Source: Nitrosomonas sp. (GTDB lineage Bacteria > Pseudomonadota > Gammaproteobacteria > Burkholderiales > Nitrosomonadaceae). Taken from it: DNA of 64,000 nt. The stretch is taken from NCBI GenBank assembly GCA_016710135.1, contig JADJLM010000001.1, positions 868,001-932,000 on the forward strand, written 5' to 3'. Below the pieces are notes generated by a model, which saw only the letters and a list, made by a program, of their open reading frames with translations, was not told the DNA's origin and searched no databases. Position numbers and translations under genes: made by a program. Position 1 is the first letter of the stretch; the number at the start of each line of letters is the position of its first letter. Positions 56,828 to 64,000 of the stretch are shown in pieces.

Positions 56828-58327
56828 ATGTCGAAAATTTTCATCAGTTACCGTCGCGATGATAGCTCAGGCTATGCTGGTCGATTATTTGATAAACTTG
56901 AACATCATTTTGGTAAAGATCAGTTGTTCATGGATATCGATCTACTTGAAGCAGGAGAAGATTTTGCAGAAGTCATTCAACAAAAGCTTCAGTCGGTTCA
57001 AGTGGCTATGGTATTGATTGGAAAACATTGGTTAGTTATCAGAGATAGCAGTGGGAGAAAACGACTAGATAATCCAGACGATTGGGTACGACTTGAGATT
57101 GCAACTTTACTAGAACGAAAAATTCGTGTCATTCCAGTGTTGGTGGGTGGTGCTCAGATGCCATTATCTTCCCAATTGCCTAAACCGCTTGAATCACTTG
57201 CCAGACGACATGCACATGAAATTAGCGATATTCGATTTCATAGTGATGTGGATAAATTAATACAGATTCTGGAAAAAACGATAGGTAACCAGGATTTTCA
57301 CAAGCTATCTAATCCTGCACATCAGCAGAAAGAATTTTCACTGAATAAGCTTACGGGAGTGCTAGTGATCAGTATGTTAATTTTGCTGGCGGGCGGCTTA
57401 TTATATCATTATTCTGACTCGGTACTTTCTAGAAATTCTATAGAAAACGAAACAAGTTTAACTACTGATCAATTAAAACAGAAATCTGAGAAGCCAGCTA
57501 GTATAACATACGAAGCACTCGAACCTTTGTTCGATAACATTCAAAAAACTTCAGATCAACTTGCTCAAGCAATTAAAGCATTACCACCTAATACGAGTGA
57601 TGAATCTCAATTTTCTTTTGAACCCCAAATGGTGCGTATTCCACCTGGAAGCTTTATCATGGGCTCACCGGAATCGGAAACAGGCCGAAAATCCGATGAA
57701 AGTCCACAGCGTAAGGTTACCATTGCTTACCCATTCGAAATCGGTCGCTATGAAGTCACATTTGCACAATACGACGCGTTTTCCAAAGATACCAACCGTA
57801 AATTACCGAGTGATCAAGGTTGGGGACGCGACGATCGGCCGGTCATCAGCGTGAGCTGGGATGATGCGCAAGCCTACGTGCAATGGCTAGTGAAAAAAAC
57901 GGGTAAAAAATATCGCTTACCGACAGAGGCAGAATGGGAATATGTGGCACGCGCTGGCACAAGTACTGCCTATTGGTGGGGTGATGTCATTGGGCAGAAT
58001 AACGCAGTTTGTAATGGTTGTGGTAGTCAATGGGATAACAAACAAACCGCACCGGTAGGCTCTTTCAAACCCAATGCCTTTGGCGTGTACGATACTGCCG
58101 GCAATGTATGGGAATGGACGCAGGATTGCTGGCACGGTGATTATACCAATGCACCACTCGATGGCACGGCTTGGTTAGAAAGGAACGGCGGCGATTGCTC
58201 GCACCGAGTGGTTCGCGGCGGGTCGTGGGTCAGCGGTCCTCGGGGCCTGCGTTCGGCTGACCGCTACGGGGACGGTTCCGGTGTATCGAACCTCAATACC
58301 GGCTTTCGCGTCGCCAGGGATTTTTGA
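56828..58327 (+). CDS. TIR - membrane - FGE (formylglycine-generating enzyme-like) protein, likely diversified C-terminus
   Basis: This 499-residue protein begins with a TIR domain (SKIFISYRRDDSSGYAGRLF; conserved Trp86 and Glu90 in WVRLEIATLLER). A membrane helix spans about residues 176-196, followed by a low-complexity linker. The C-terminal FGE/SUMF1-like domain starts near residue 266 (MVRIPPGSFIMGSPE) and includes YRLPTEAEWEYVARAG and GNVWEWTQDCWHG. The last ~41 residues (VRGGSW... to GFRVARDF) are GC-rich and resemble DGR variable regions. TIR domains often degrade NAD or make signals in defence. No reverse transcriptase is nearby. Confidence 0.9.
   Translation: MSKIFISYRRDDSSGYAGRLFDKLEHHFGKDQLFMDIDLLEAGEDFAEVIQQKLQSVQVAMVLIGKHWLVIRDSSGRKRLDNPDDWVRLEIATLLERKIRVIPVLVGGAQMPLSSQLPKPLESLARRHAHEISDIRFHSDVDKLIQILEKTIGNQDFHKLSNPAHQQKEFSLNKLTGVLVISMLILLAGGLLYHYSDSVLSRNSIENETSLTTDQLKQKSEKPASITYEALEPLFDNIQKTSDQLAQAIKALPPNTSDESQFSFEPQMVRIPPGSFIMGSPESETGRKSDESPQRKVTIAYPFEIGRYEVTFAQYDAFSKDTNRKLPSDQGWGRDDRPVISVSWDDAQAYVQWLVKKTGKKYRLPTEAEWEYVARAGTSTAYWWGDVIGQNNAVCNGCGSQWDNKQTAPVGSFKPNAFGVYDTAGNVWEWTQDCWHGDYTNAPLDGTAWLERNGGDCSHRVVRGGSWVSGPRGLRSADRYGDGSGVSNLNTGFRVARDF
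58202..58324 (+). other. Candidate diversity-generating retroelement variable region
   Basis: These codons (residues 459-499 of the TIR-FGE protein) make up the ligand-binding loop of the FGE/C-lectin-like fold, the part that DGRs rewrite. The stretch is 82 G/C out of 120 bases (58201-58320) with only 14 adenines, against an AT-rich background. Residues at W-V-S-G-P-R-G and at A-D-R-Y-G-D-G-S-G-V-S-N sit where AAY-type codons of a template repeat are usually mutated. The variable region is a candidate only; no template repeat was found in the window. Confidence 0.65.
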
Positions 58328-58368
58328 TTTTTGTGCTTTGGGGTTTGTCTCTTTGTGCTTTTGGGGTT

Positions 58369-58387
58369 GCAGGGGCGTAGCCCCTGC
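58369..58387 (+). repeat. GC-rich hairpin after the variable region
   Basis: GCAGGGGC (58369-58376) and GCCCCTGC (58380-58387) form an eight-base perfect stem with a three-base loop, 41 bases after the TIR-FGE stop. Between them lies a G/T-rich stretch with two copies of a TTTGTGCTTT-GGGGTT-like unit. DGR target genes carry a hairpin or cruciform at this place that is needed for efficient retrohoming. A plain terminator is the alternative. Confidence 0.6.
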
Positions 58388-58456
58388 GCAAAATTGTTAT
58401 CTATTGTCTAAGAGAATCTAATCTGGGTGGCAACTCGGCAACGATTCCGCTAAGGA

Positions 58457-60302
58457 TTACCCAGCCACAATTTCAATCAACACTTCATTGGGATTTACCG
58501 CTTCGCCTTTGACGACATGCACGGCTTTCACAACACCGGAAATTGGGGCGGTGATTTCCGTTTCCATTTTCATCGCTTCAGTGACTAATACCGGTTGCCC
58601 TGCCGTGACTTTTTGATCGATTTTAACCAGTACATCGAGAATATTGCACGGCATGCTGACCACCACATCACCTTTTTCTGTAGGGCTGCGGCGTTTACTG
58701 GCAATTGCGCTTTTCACGGGACCTTGCGTGCCGCCATCGAGTACGATTTCATCAAGCGTTTCAACCAAGATTTCTTCGGGAATTCCGTCGACCATGAAAT
58801 AGAAATGACGCGTGCTTTCGCTTTTAGGGCTGGTGCCGGTAACTTTGATATGGTAAGACTCACCATGTAGCGCAATGTTGAACTCAGTCGGTGCTTTTTG
58901 TACGCCATTGACAATGGTCGAGGCGACTTCGAGTGGCTCGGGAACAAGCTGCCCAGACGAGCGCTGTTCTAGAAATTGCTTACCGATTTCAGGAAACATC
59001 GCATAGCTGAGAACATCTTCATCGTTTAAGGCCAGTTGCCCGATTTCCTTGCGTAACTGCTCAAGTTCTGGTTTCAACAAGTCAGCAGGGCGGCAATCGA
59101 TGGTATCTTCTTTGCCGATCGCACGCTTTTGTAAACTGGCATTAATCGGGGCGGGCGCTTTACCATAACCCCCTTGTAAGTAGCGCTTAACTTCATTGGT
59201 GATGGTGGAATAGCGTTTACCGGTAAGAATATTGAGTACAGCCTGCGTTCCCACGATCTGCGAAGTTGGAGTGACGAGGGGTGGGTAACCCAAATCGCGT
59301 CTAACCCGAGGAATTTCTGTATAAACTTCGGTGATGCGGTTGAGCGCGTTACGTTCCTGTAGTTGATTGGCCAAATTGGAAATCATACCGCCAGGCACTT
59401 GGAAAACATGAACCCGTGTATCCACTCCCGTAAATTCACTTTCAAATCGGTGATATTTTTTGCGAACCTGGGCAAAATAATCGTTTACTTCCTGCAGTTT
59501 CTGTAAATTTAGACCAGTATCGTAAGGTGTGCCTTCTAGCGCCATCACTAAGCTTTCAGTTGGAGGATGACTGGTGCCGCCAGCCCAGGAAGAAAGCGCG
59601 GTATCAATATGTCGACAACCTGCTTCAATGGCTTTGAGCTGACACATTTCAGCTAACCCCGCTGTGGCATGTGAGTGCAGGTGAATCGGCAGATCAATCG
59701 CATCAGTCAATGCAGTAACCAGTTCATAGGTAGCAAACGGTGTAAGCAGCCCAGCCATATCTTTGATGGCGATCGAATCGCAGCCAAGTTTAGCCAACTC
59801 TTTGGCCAAATTCACGAAGCTATAGACGTCATGTACAGGACTCGTGGTATAGCATAGCGTACCTTGAGCATGTTTACCGGTGGCTTTAACAGCTTCAATA
59901 GCAGTTTTTAGATTACGCACGTCATTGAGCGCATCAAAAAATTCGGAAAATATCAACCCCATTTATCGCGGCACGTTGAATAAAGGCATGCACGACATCA
60001 TCGGAATAATGGCGGTAGCCCAATAAATTTTGTCCCCGAAGTAACATTTGCAGTGGGGTATTCGGCAGCGCTACTTTCAATGTTGCCAGCCGTTGCCAAG
60101 GGTCTTCTTTCAAAAAACGCAAACAAGCATCAAATGTAGCTCCCCCCCAGCATTCCAATGACCAATAACCGATACGATCCAGCAGGGAGCAGGCGGGAAG
60201 CATATCTTCAGTACGCATCCGAGTTGCAATCAACGACTGGTGGGCATCACGCAATATGACATCAGTGATATGAACGGTCTGTAGTGATTTTTCTTTGCTC
60301 AT
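58457..60302 (-). pseudogene. pycB: Pyruvate carboxylase subunit B / oxaloacetate decarboxylase alpha-type protein, frameshifted
   Basis: The carboxyltransferase domain starts at the ATG at 60302 (MSKEKSLQTVHITDVILRDA), and stops just after NGVDIFRIF because of an extra base in the run of six A (plus strand, about 59937-59942). The other frame continues FDALNDVRNLKTAIEAVKAT and ends with a biotinyl domain (VTEAMKMETE, biotin lysine between the two Met). With one base removed it is a complete protein of about 614 residues. It works with PycA to make oxaloacetate from pyruvate, an anaplerotic reaction. The break is most likely an indel error. Confidence 0.88.
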
Positions 60303-60318
60303 TGATAATTTCTTTGCA

Positions 60319-61737
60319 TTAGAGCCCTGTGTGCGATGCAACCGCTGCAGCAATGACACTCGCTAACACCTCGGGGCGAGGTTTATCAGAATAATTGATC
60401 AATTGTGGGTTTTGCTCGACAAAGCTGGTATTGAAGCACGCTGCTCGAAATTGTGGATGTTTTAAGATTTTCAAATAATAAGGAATGGTGGTCTTGATGC
60501 CAAACAACCCCATGTCGCGTAGCGTGCGTTCACCTCGTTTGATGACGTCTTCCCAAGTCAACGCGCTTACAATTACTTTAGCCACCATGGAGTCATAGAA
60601 TGGCGGTATTTCATAACCGGTATAAATGGCCGTGTCAGTCCGAACTCCAGGCCCACCCGGTGCATAGTAGCGTGAAATACGACCAAAACTGGGTAGAAAG
60701 TTATTTTTAGGATCTTCCGCATTGATGCGGAATTGGATTGCATATCCGCGACGTACGATTTCATCTTGTTTGAAACGTAACTTCAACCTCGCTGCGACAC
60801 GAATTTGTTCCTCGACGATATCCACACCAGTGATCGTTTCGGTAATGGTGTGTTCGACTTGAACGCGCGTATTCATTTCCATGAAATAAAACCGCCCTCG
60901 CTCATCTAACAAGAATTCGACGGTACCGGCATTAGTGTATCCAACCGATTTGGCCGCGATAACGGCTAATCCACCGATATATTGACGCTGCGCTTCATCG
61001 AGTTGAGGGGACGGCGCAATTTCGATAAGTTTCTGATTACGGCGTTGAATCGAGCAATCACGTTCGTAGAGATGAATCACATTTCCATGGTGGTCTGCAA
61101 GAATCTGTACTTCGATGTGCTTGGGGTTGACGATACATTTCTCCAAGAAAACTTCAGCACGACCAAACGCTTTGGTAGCCTCAGAGATAACGCGTGTATA
61201 GCTACGTTCTAGCTCCTGTGCGGTGTCACAACGACGGATACCGCGTCCACCGCCGCCAGAGGTCGCTTTCAACATGACAGGGTAGCCAATTTGCTCAGCA
61301 ACGTTAAGCGCTTCCTTGACGGAACTCAAATTTCCTTCGGAACCCGGTGTAACCGGAATACCTGCTGCTTTCATGGCATTGCGTGCTTCGGTTTTATCAC
61401 CCATGCGATGAATCACTTCAGGCGTTGGACCGATGAACACCAAGCCGCGCTCTTGACAAACCTTAGCAAACTGCGCATTTTCAGACAGAAAACCATAACC
61501 GGGATGGATAGCATCACAACCCGTAGCGAGCGCCAAATCAACCAAGGCGTGGATATTGAGATAACCCGCCATCGGTTCATTGCCAATATAATGCGATTCA
61601 TCAGCCTTTTTGATATGGAGTGCGAAACGGTCAGCCTCAGAATAGATGGCGACCGAGCGTATGCCCATTTCTGCACAAGCGCGAATAATGCGTACCGCGA
61701 TTTCACCTCGATTCGCAATTAAAATTTTACGCAGCAT
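60319..61737 (-). CDS. pycA: Pyruvate carboxylase subunit A (biotin carboxylase)
   Basis: This 472-residue ATP-grasp biotin carboxylase resembles AccC, but its position next to pycB marks it as the pyruvate carboxylase subunit. Features are KILIANRGEIAVRIIRA, the Gly-rich loop KATSGGGGRGIRRC, the active-site EMNTRVQVEHT and AIQFRINAEDP. It carboxylates the biotin of PycB. pycB starts 16 bases downstream of its stop, so the two are co-transcribed. No defects were seen. Confidence 0.92.
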   Translation of the reverse strand: MLRKILIANRGEIAVRIIRACAEMGIRSVAIYSEADRFALHIKKADESHYIGNEPMAGYLNIHALVDLALATGCDAIHPGYGFLSENAQFAKVCQERGLVFIGPTPEVIHRMGDKTEARNAMKAAGIPVTPGSEGNLSSVKEALNVAEQIGYPVMLKATSGGGGRGIRRCDTAQELERSYTRVISEATKAFGRAEVFLEKCIVNPKHIEVQILADHHGNVIHLYERDCSIQRRNQKLIEIAPSPQLDEAQRQYIGGLAVIAAKSVGYTNAGTVEFLLDERGRFYFMEMNTRVQVEHTITETITGVDIVEEQIRVAARLKLRFKQDEIVRRGYAIQFRINAEDPKNNFLPSFGRISRYYAPGGPGVRTDTAIYTGYEIPPFYDSMVAKVIVSALTWEDVIKRGERTLRDMGLFGIKTTIPYYLKILKHPQFRAACFNTSFVEQNPQLINYSDKPRPEVLASVIAAAVASHTGL

Positions 61738-61852
61738 ATCAAAATTGAAATGTAATAAAATTAAGTTAGGTTGTTTTATTTAGAACTTCAGGACTTTTGT
61801 ACATTTTAAGGGGCGTGTCAATATTTTTTAGTAGGAATGAAGTGAACTAGCA

Positions 61853-62336
61853 ATGAAAATCCTCATAGTAATCCTAATGTTGCTCATAACTTATTCACTC
61901 AGCTAATCGGTTGCAATCAAACCATCGAAGTATTGATCGACGAAGTTGAGGGTAACCCAGTTCGCTACCTCAATAGTGCCGTGATTGCAAGCAATGGTAC
62001 GATTTATTTCACGGATTCATCCAGTCGTTTTGCGCCAGTTGATTGAGGTAGAACATTCGAAGCGACCCTATTAGATATCGTTGAGTAATCCGCCACAGGT
62101 CGGGTAATATGGAAAATTGCAATACTTGTGAATACAATTTCAATTGAAGATGAGTTTTCTGCTGCGACGGCGTTGCTCGACAATCTTCCAGGACTAGGCA
62201 GATTGCTGCGGATCTTCAAGATCCATCTGGTAGTTACTCTGAAACAACTGGCGTCACCGAAACGCAGGAGTGGTTATATATTCAGAGCCTCCATGTATAT
62301 AGCTTGGATTGGTTAGATAAATTAATTCTAAAATGA
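61853..62336 (+). pseudogene. Strictosidine synthase-like (SMP-30/gluconolactonase-fold) relic
   Basis: Several pieces of a secreted beta-propeller protein remain. An ATG at 61853 opens a hydrophobic leader (MKILIVILMLLITYS). Conserved blocks follow in more than one frame: PVRYLNSAVIASNGTIYFTD, SSRFAPVD-stop-GRTFEATLLDIVE-stop-SATGRV, LLDNLPG and EWLYIQSLHVYS near the end. Two in-frame stops (one in place of a Trp after PVD, one in place of a Gln after VE) and a large internal deletion show real decay rather than a single sequencing error. Confidence 0.75.
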
Positions 62337-62351
62337 AAACTTAATTGTACG

Positions 62352-63008
62352 ATGAAAAAACAGCGTGATTTTATACCTGCTTTACATTATCACTGGTTAA
62401 CCCGTTGGTATGATCCGGTGATGCGATCGATCTTTCCAGAATCTGGCATAACGGATCAATTAATTAAGCAAGCCAATATTCGATCTGGGCAAGATATTTT
62501 AGATGTTGGTTGCGGGACAGCTACTCATAGTATTCGGGTGAAGCAGGCTCAGCCGGGAGCTATTGTTCATGGTTTAGATATCGATCCACGAGTATTACAG
62601 ATTGCACGGCAAAAAATCGAGCAAAATAATATTGAACTTCAATTAAAGCAAGGCTCAGCAATTGCATTACCGTATTCCGATCATAGCTTTGATCACGTGA
62701 TCGGTAGTTTGCTGTTACATCATTTAACAATGCTCGCTAAGCAACAAATGCTGCGCGAAGCATTTCGTGTATTAAAGCCAGGGGGTCAGTTACATCTTGT
62801 TGATTTTGGTCAACCGCAGGGTATATCAATGTGGATGATTTCATTGATCATTCGCTGGTTTGAGGAAATTGATGGACATATTCATGGGCTTTTACCTGAA
62901 CTAATTCAAGGTGCTGGTTTTAATTTAATGCCACACTCCCTTCATTTCCGAACACTGGGTGGTACCATTACTTTATGGCATGCCTACAAGTCAACCGCAG
63001 CTTGTTAA
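62352..63008 (+). CDS. Class I SAM-dependent methyltransferase
   Basis: This 218-residue soluble methyltransferase has the SAM-binding motif ILDVGCGTATHSI and the acidic loop GLDIDPRVL. The conserved VLKPGGQLHLVDFG near residue 145 is also present. It resembles UbiE/menaquinone-type and arsenite-type methyltransferases in layout, but no specific motif decides the substrate. It starts 15 bases after the strictosidine-like relic. Confidence 0.88.
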   Translation: MKKQRDFIPALHYHWLTRWYDPVMRSIFPESGITDQLIKQANIRSGQDILDVGCGTATHSIRVKQAQPGAIVHGLDIDPRVLQIARQKIEQNNIELQLKQGSAIALPYSDHSFDHVIGSLLLHHLTMLAKQQMLREAFRVLKPGGQLHLVDFGQPQGISMWMISLIIRWFEEIDGHIHGLLPELIQGAGFNLMPHSLHFRTLGGTITLWHAYKSTAAC

Positions 63009-63182
63009 ATTACTACCAATATTCTCAATACTAAGACCTTATCATGACCTGAATTGCTTGTTCAGGTGGTATTCAGCTCAAGCGACTCACAATAGCACTA
63101 AAACCTGAGACGATCAGGATTTAGTAAGCGGTGGAGTTTAAGGGTTACTCGGTTAACCCTTACGTTTTGAGGAGAATGAATC

Positions 63183-63494
63183 ATGACGACTAGAAAATTG
63201 ACCTTAACCTTAGCGTTAGTTGGCGTGCTGTTATTGAACGGGTGCGTAACGACCCCTTACTTCTCCGGCGTGAATGGGCGATATGGTAATGTTTCTTTTA
63301 GTTATGGCTATCGCCCACCGGTATATGTCAACCCTGGCTACTATACAAGTCATCGGCATATGTATGTAACACCCCATTATTTTAATCGTGGACATGGTCA
63401 TTTTATCGGTGGGCATCGTCCTTTCAGTGGTGGCCATAAACATTTCATTGGTGGACATAGGGGAGGATTTCGAGGTGGGCACTTTCGGTGGTAA
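63183..63494 (+). CDS. Gly/His-rich small lipoprotein
   Basis: This 103-residue protein has a signal peptide with the lipobox VLLLNGC (near residue 21). Its mature part is a low-complexity tail with repeated units of the GGHRPFSGGHKHFIGGHRGG type. The many histidines could bind metal ions such as copper, zinc or nickel, but there is no proof. A ribosome site (GAGGAGAA) precedes the ATG. Confidence 0.8.
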   Translation: MTTRKLTLTLALVGVLLLNGCVTTPYFSGVNGRYGNVSFSYGYRPPVYVNPGYYTSHRHMYVTPHYFNRGHGHFIGGHRPFSGGHKHFIGGHRGGFRGGHFRW

Positions 63495-63683
63495 CAACTT
63501 GCTGAGATTGTGACGAAGCTTTAACCTTTTCTTGCTGAAAGACATAGATAAAATGGGGTTGATACCTTTAATACTCGGTTTAATTGATAACAATTAGCTA
63601 GTAGAAGTAGAGTTCATTGCAAAGGCAAGTTAGAATAGCTGGTATTTGCTTGATAGAACCTTTTTACATCAGGAGATTTTTTT

Positions 63684-64000
63684 GTGTTAGCGATCATTCA
63701 GGCTGCGGGATGGCCAATATGGCCAATTATTATTGCTTCCATCGTAGCGGTTGCAATTATTGGAGAACGAATTTGGAGCTTGCGGTTAAGTAAAGTATCA
63801 CCCAGAAATTTGTTATCCAGAGTATTGCATGATTATCGCCGGTCAGGTATTAGCGCTGATATGTTGAATCGGTTACAAGAGAATTCTCCTTTAGGCTGTG
63901 TATTAGCAGCTGGCCTTAGAAATATCGAAAGTTCCCGTGAGGTGATGAAAGAATCGATCGAAGAGGCGGGACGTGTCATAGCGCATGAATTAGATCGTTA
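63684..64000 (+). CDS. MotA/TolQ/ExbB proton-channel family protein, N-terminal part (runs off the window)
   Basis: The frame starts at a GTG at 63684 with AGGAGA upstream and is open to the right edge. It begins with LAIIQAAGWPIWPIIIASIV, a first membrane helix, and continues into the cytoplasmic segment with SPLGCVLAAGLRNIESS and the MKESIEEAGRVIAHELDR helix typical of ExbB/TolQ proteins. These proteins use the proton gradient to energise TonB-type uptake or the Tol system. Which member it is depends on genes beyond the window. Confidence 0.85.
   Translation, partial: MLAIIQAAGWPIWPIIIASIVAVAIIGERIWSLRLSKVSPRNLLSRVLHDYRRSGISADMLNRLQENSPLGCVLAAGLRNIESSREVMKESIEEAGRVIAHELDR

Noticed and set aside
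56625..58456. Search for a reverse transcriptase and template repeat around the TIR-FGE gene
   Set aside because: None of the frames in the window has the reverse-transcriptase motifs, and no near-copy of 58202-58324 was seen, so a complete retroelement is not claimed.
61291..61722. A 143-codon open frame antisense to pycA
   Set aside because: It lies over the clear biotin carboxylase frame and has no homology or ribosome site.

Overview
The window reads as chromosome of an ammonia-oxidising betaproteobacterium of the Nitrosomonas type. The best evidence is a cytochrome P460 at 24554-25147 with a CAACH haem site and the conserved lysine that cross-links the haem. Gene content and order (mreBCD-mrdA-rodA, xseB-ispA-dxs-folE2, two-subunit pyruvate carboxylase) fit this group. 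The DNA is AT-rich, and GTG/TTG starts are common. The comparison with Nitrosomonas europaea P460 is from memory, and the species is inferred.

Layout. 1-4852 (minus): cell-elongation operon mreB-mreC-mreD-mrdA-rodA. 5000-8267 (plus): gatC-gatA-gatB for Gln-tRNA/Asn-tRNA amidation. 8517-9808: a small tyrosine phosphatase and flgMN. 10006-11851: a histidine kinase and its frameshifted response regulator. 12261-16012: two ion/anion transporters and a stand-alone TIR-like protein. 16043-19296 (minus): an ovothiol operon (ovoA plus a PLP lyase). 19670-24130: aroK-aroB-dgt, an ankyrin protein and a Sel1 lipoprotein. 24554-26393: cytochrome P460, a thioredoxin-like protein and a cupredoxin. 26600-30803: xseA, DUF423, an RlmL-type rRNA methylase, dsbB and an acyltransferase-like protein. 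31028-37082 (minus): lptF-lptG followed by a CDP-alcohol phosphotransferase, a diacylglycerol kinase-like protein, a nucleotidyltransferase-like protein and a DUF2959 lipoprotein. 37316-39080: a GNAT-like protein and a membrane protein. 39497-43486 (plus): xseB-ispA-dxs-folE2. 43493-50721: murJ, a family 5 uracil-DNA glycosylase, a tautomerase, uvrC, pgsA, a lipoprotein and dinB. 50791-52387: a secreted-protein gene split by an IS5-type element. 52562-56624: a CarS-like protein, a metallophosphoesterase and a PAS-GAF-GGDEF-EAL protein. 56828-58387: a TIR-membrane-FGE protein whose C-terminus looks like the variable region of a diversity-generating retroelement. 58457-61737 (minus): pycA-pycB. 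The window ends with a strictosidine-synthase-like relic, a methyltransferase, a Gly/His-rich lipoprotein and the start of an ExbB/TolQ gene.

Two themes stand out. First, the TIR-FGE protein is the best candidate for an unusual system: a GC-rich, adenine-poor last exon-like stretch is followed by a strong hairpin, as in retroelement-diversified receptors, but no reverse transcriptase or template repeat lies in this window. Second, at least eight otherwise normal genes, several of them normally essential (dxs, lptG), carry single-base indels, mostly in homopolymers. This points to indel errors in the assembly rather than to gene decay, so the frameshifts should be read with that in mind.

I saw no tRNA, rRNA or CRISPR array.
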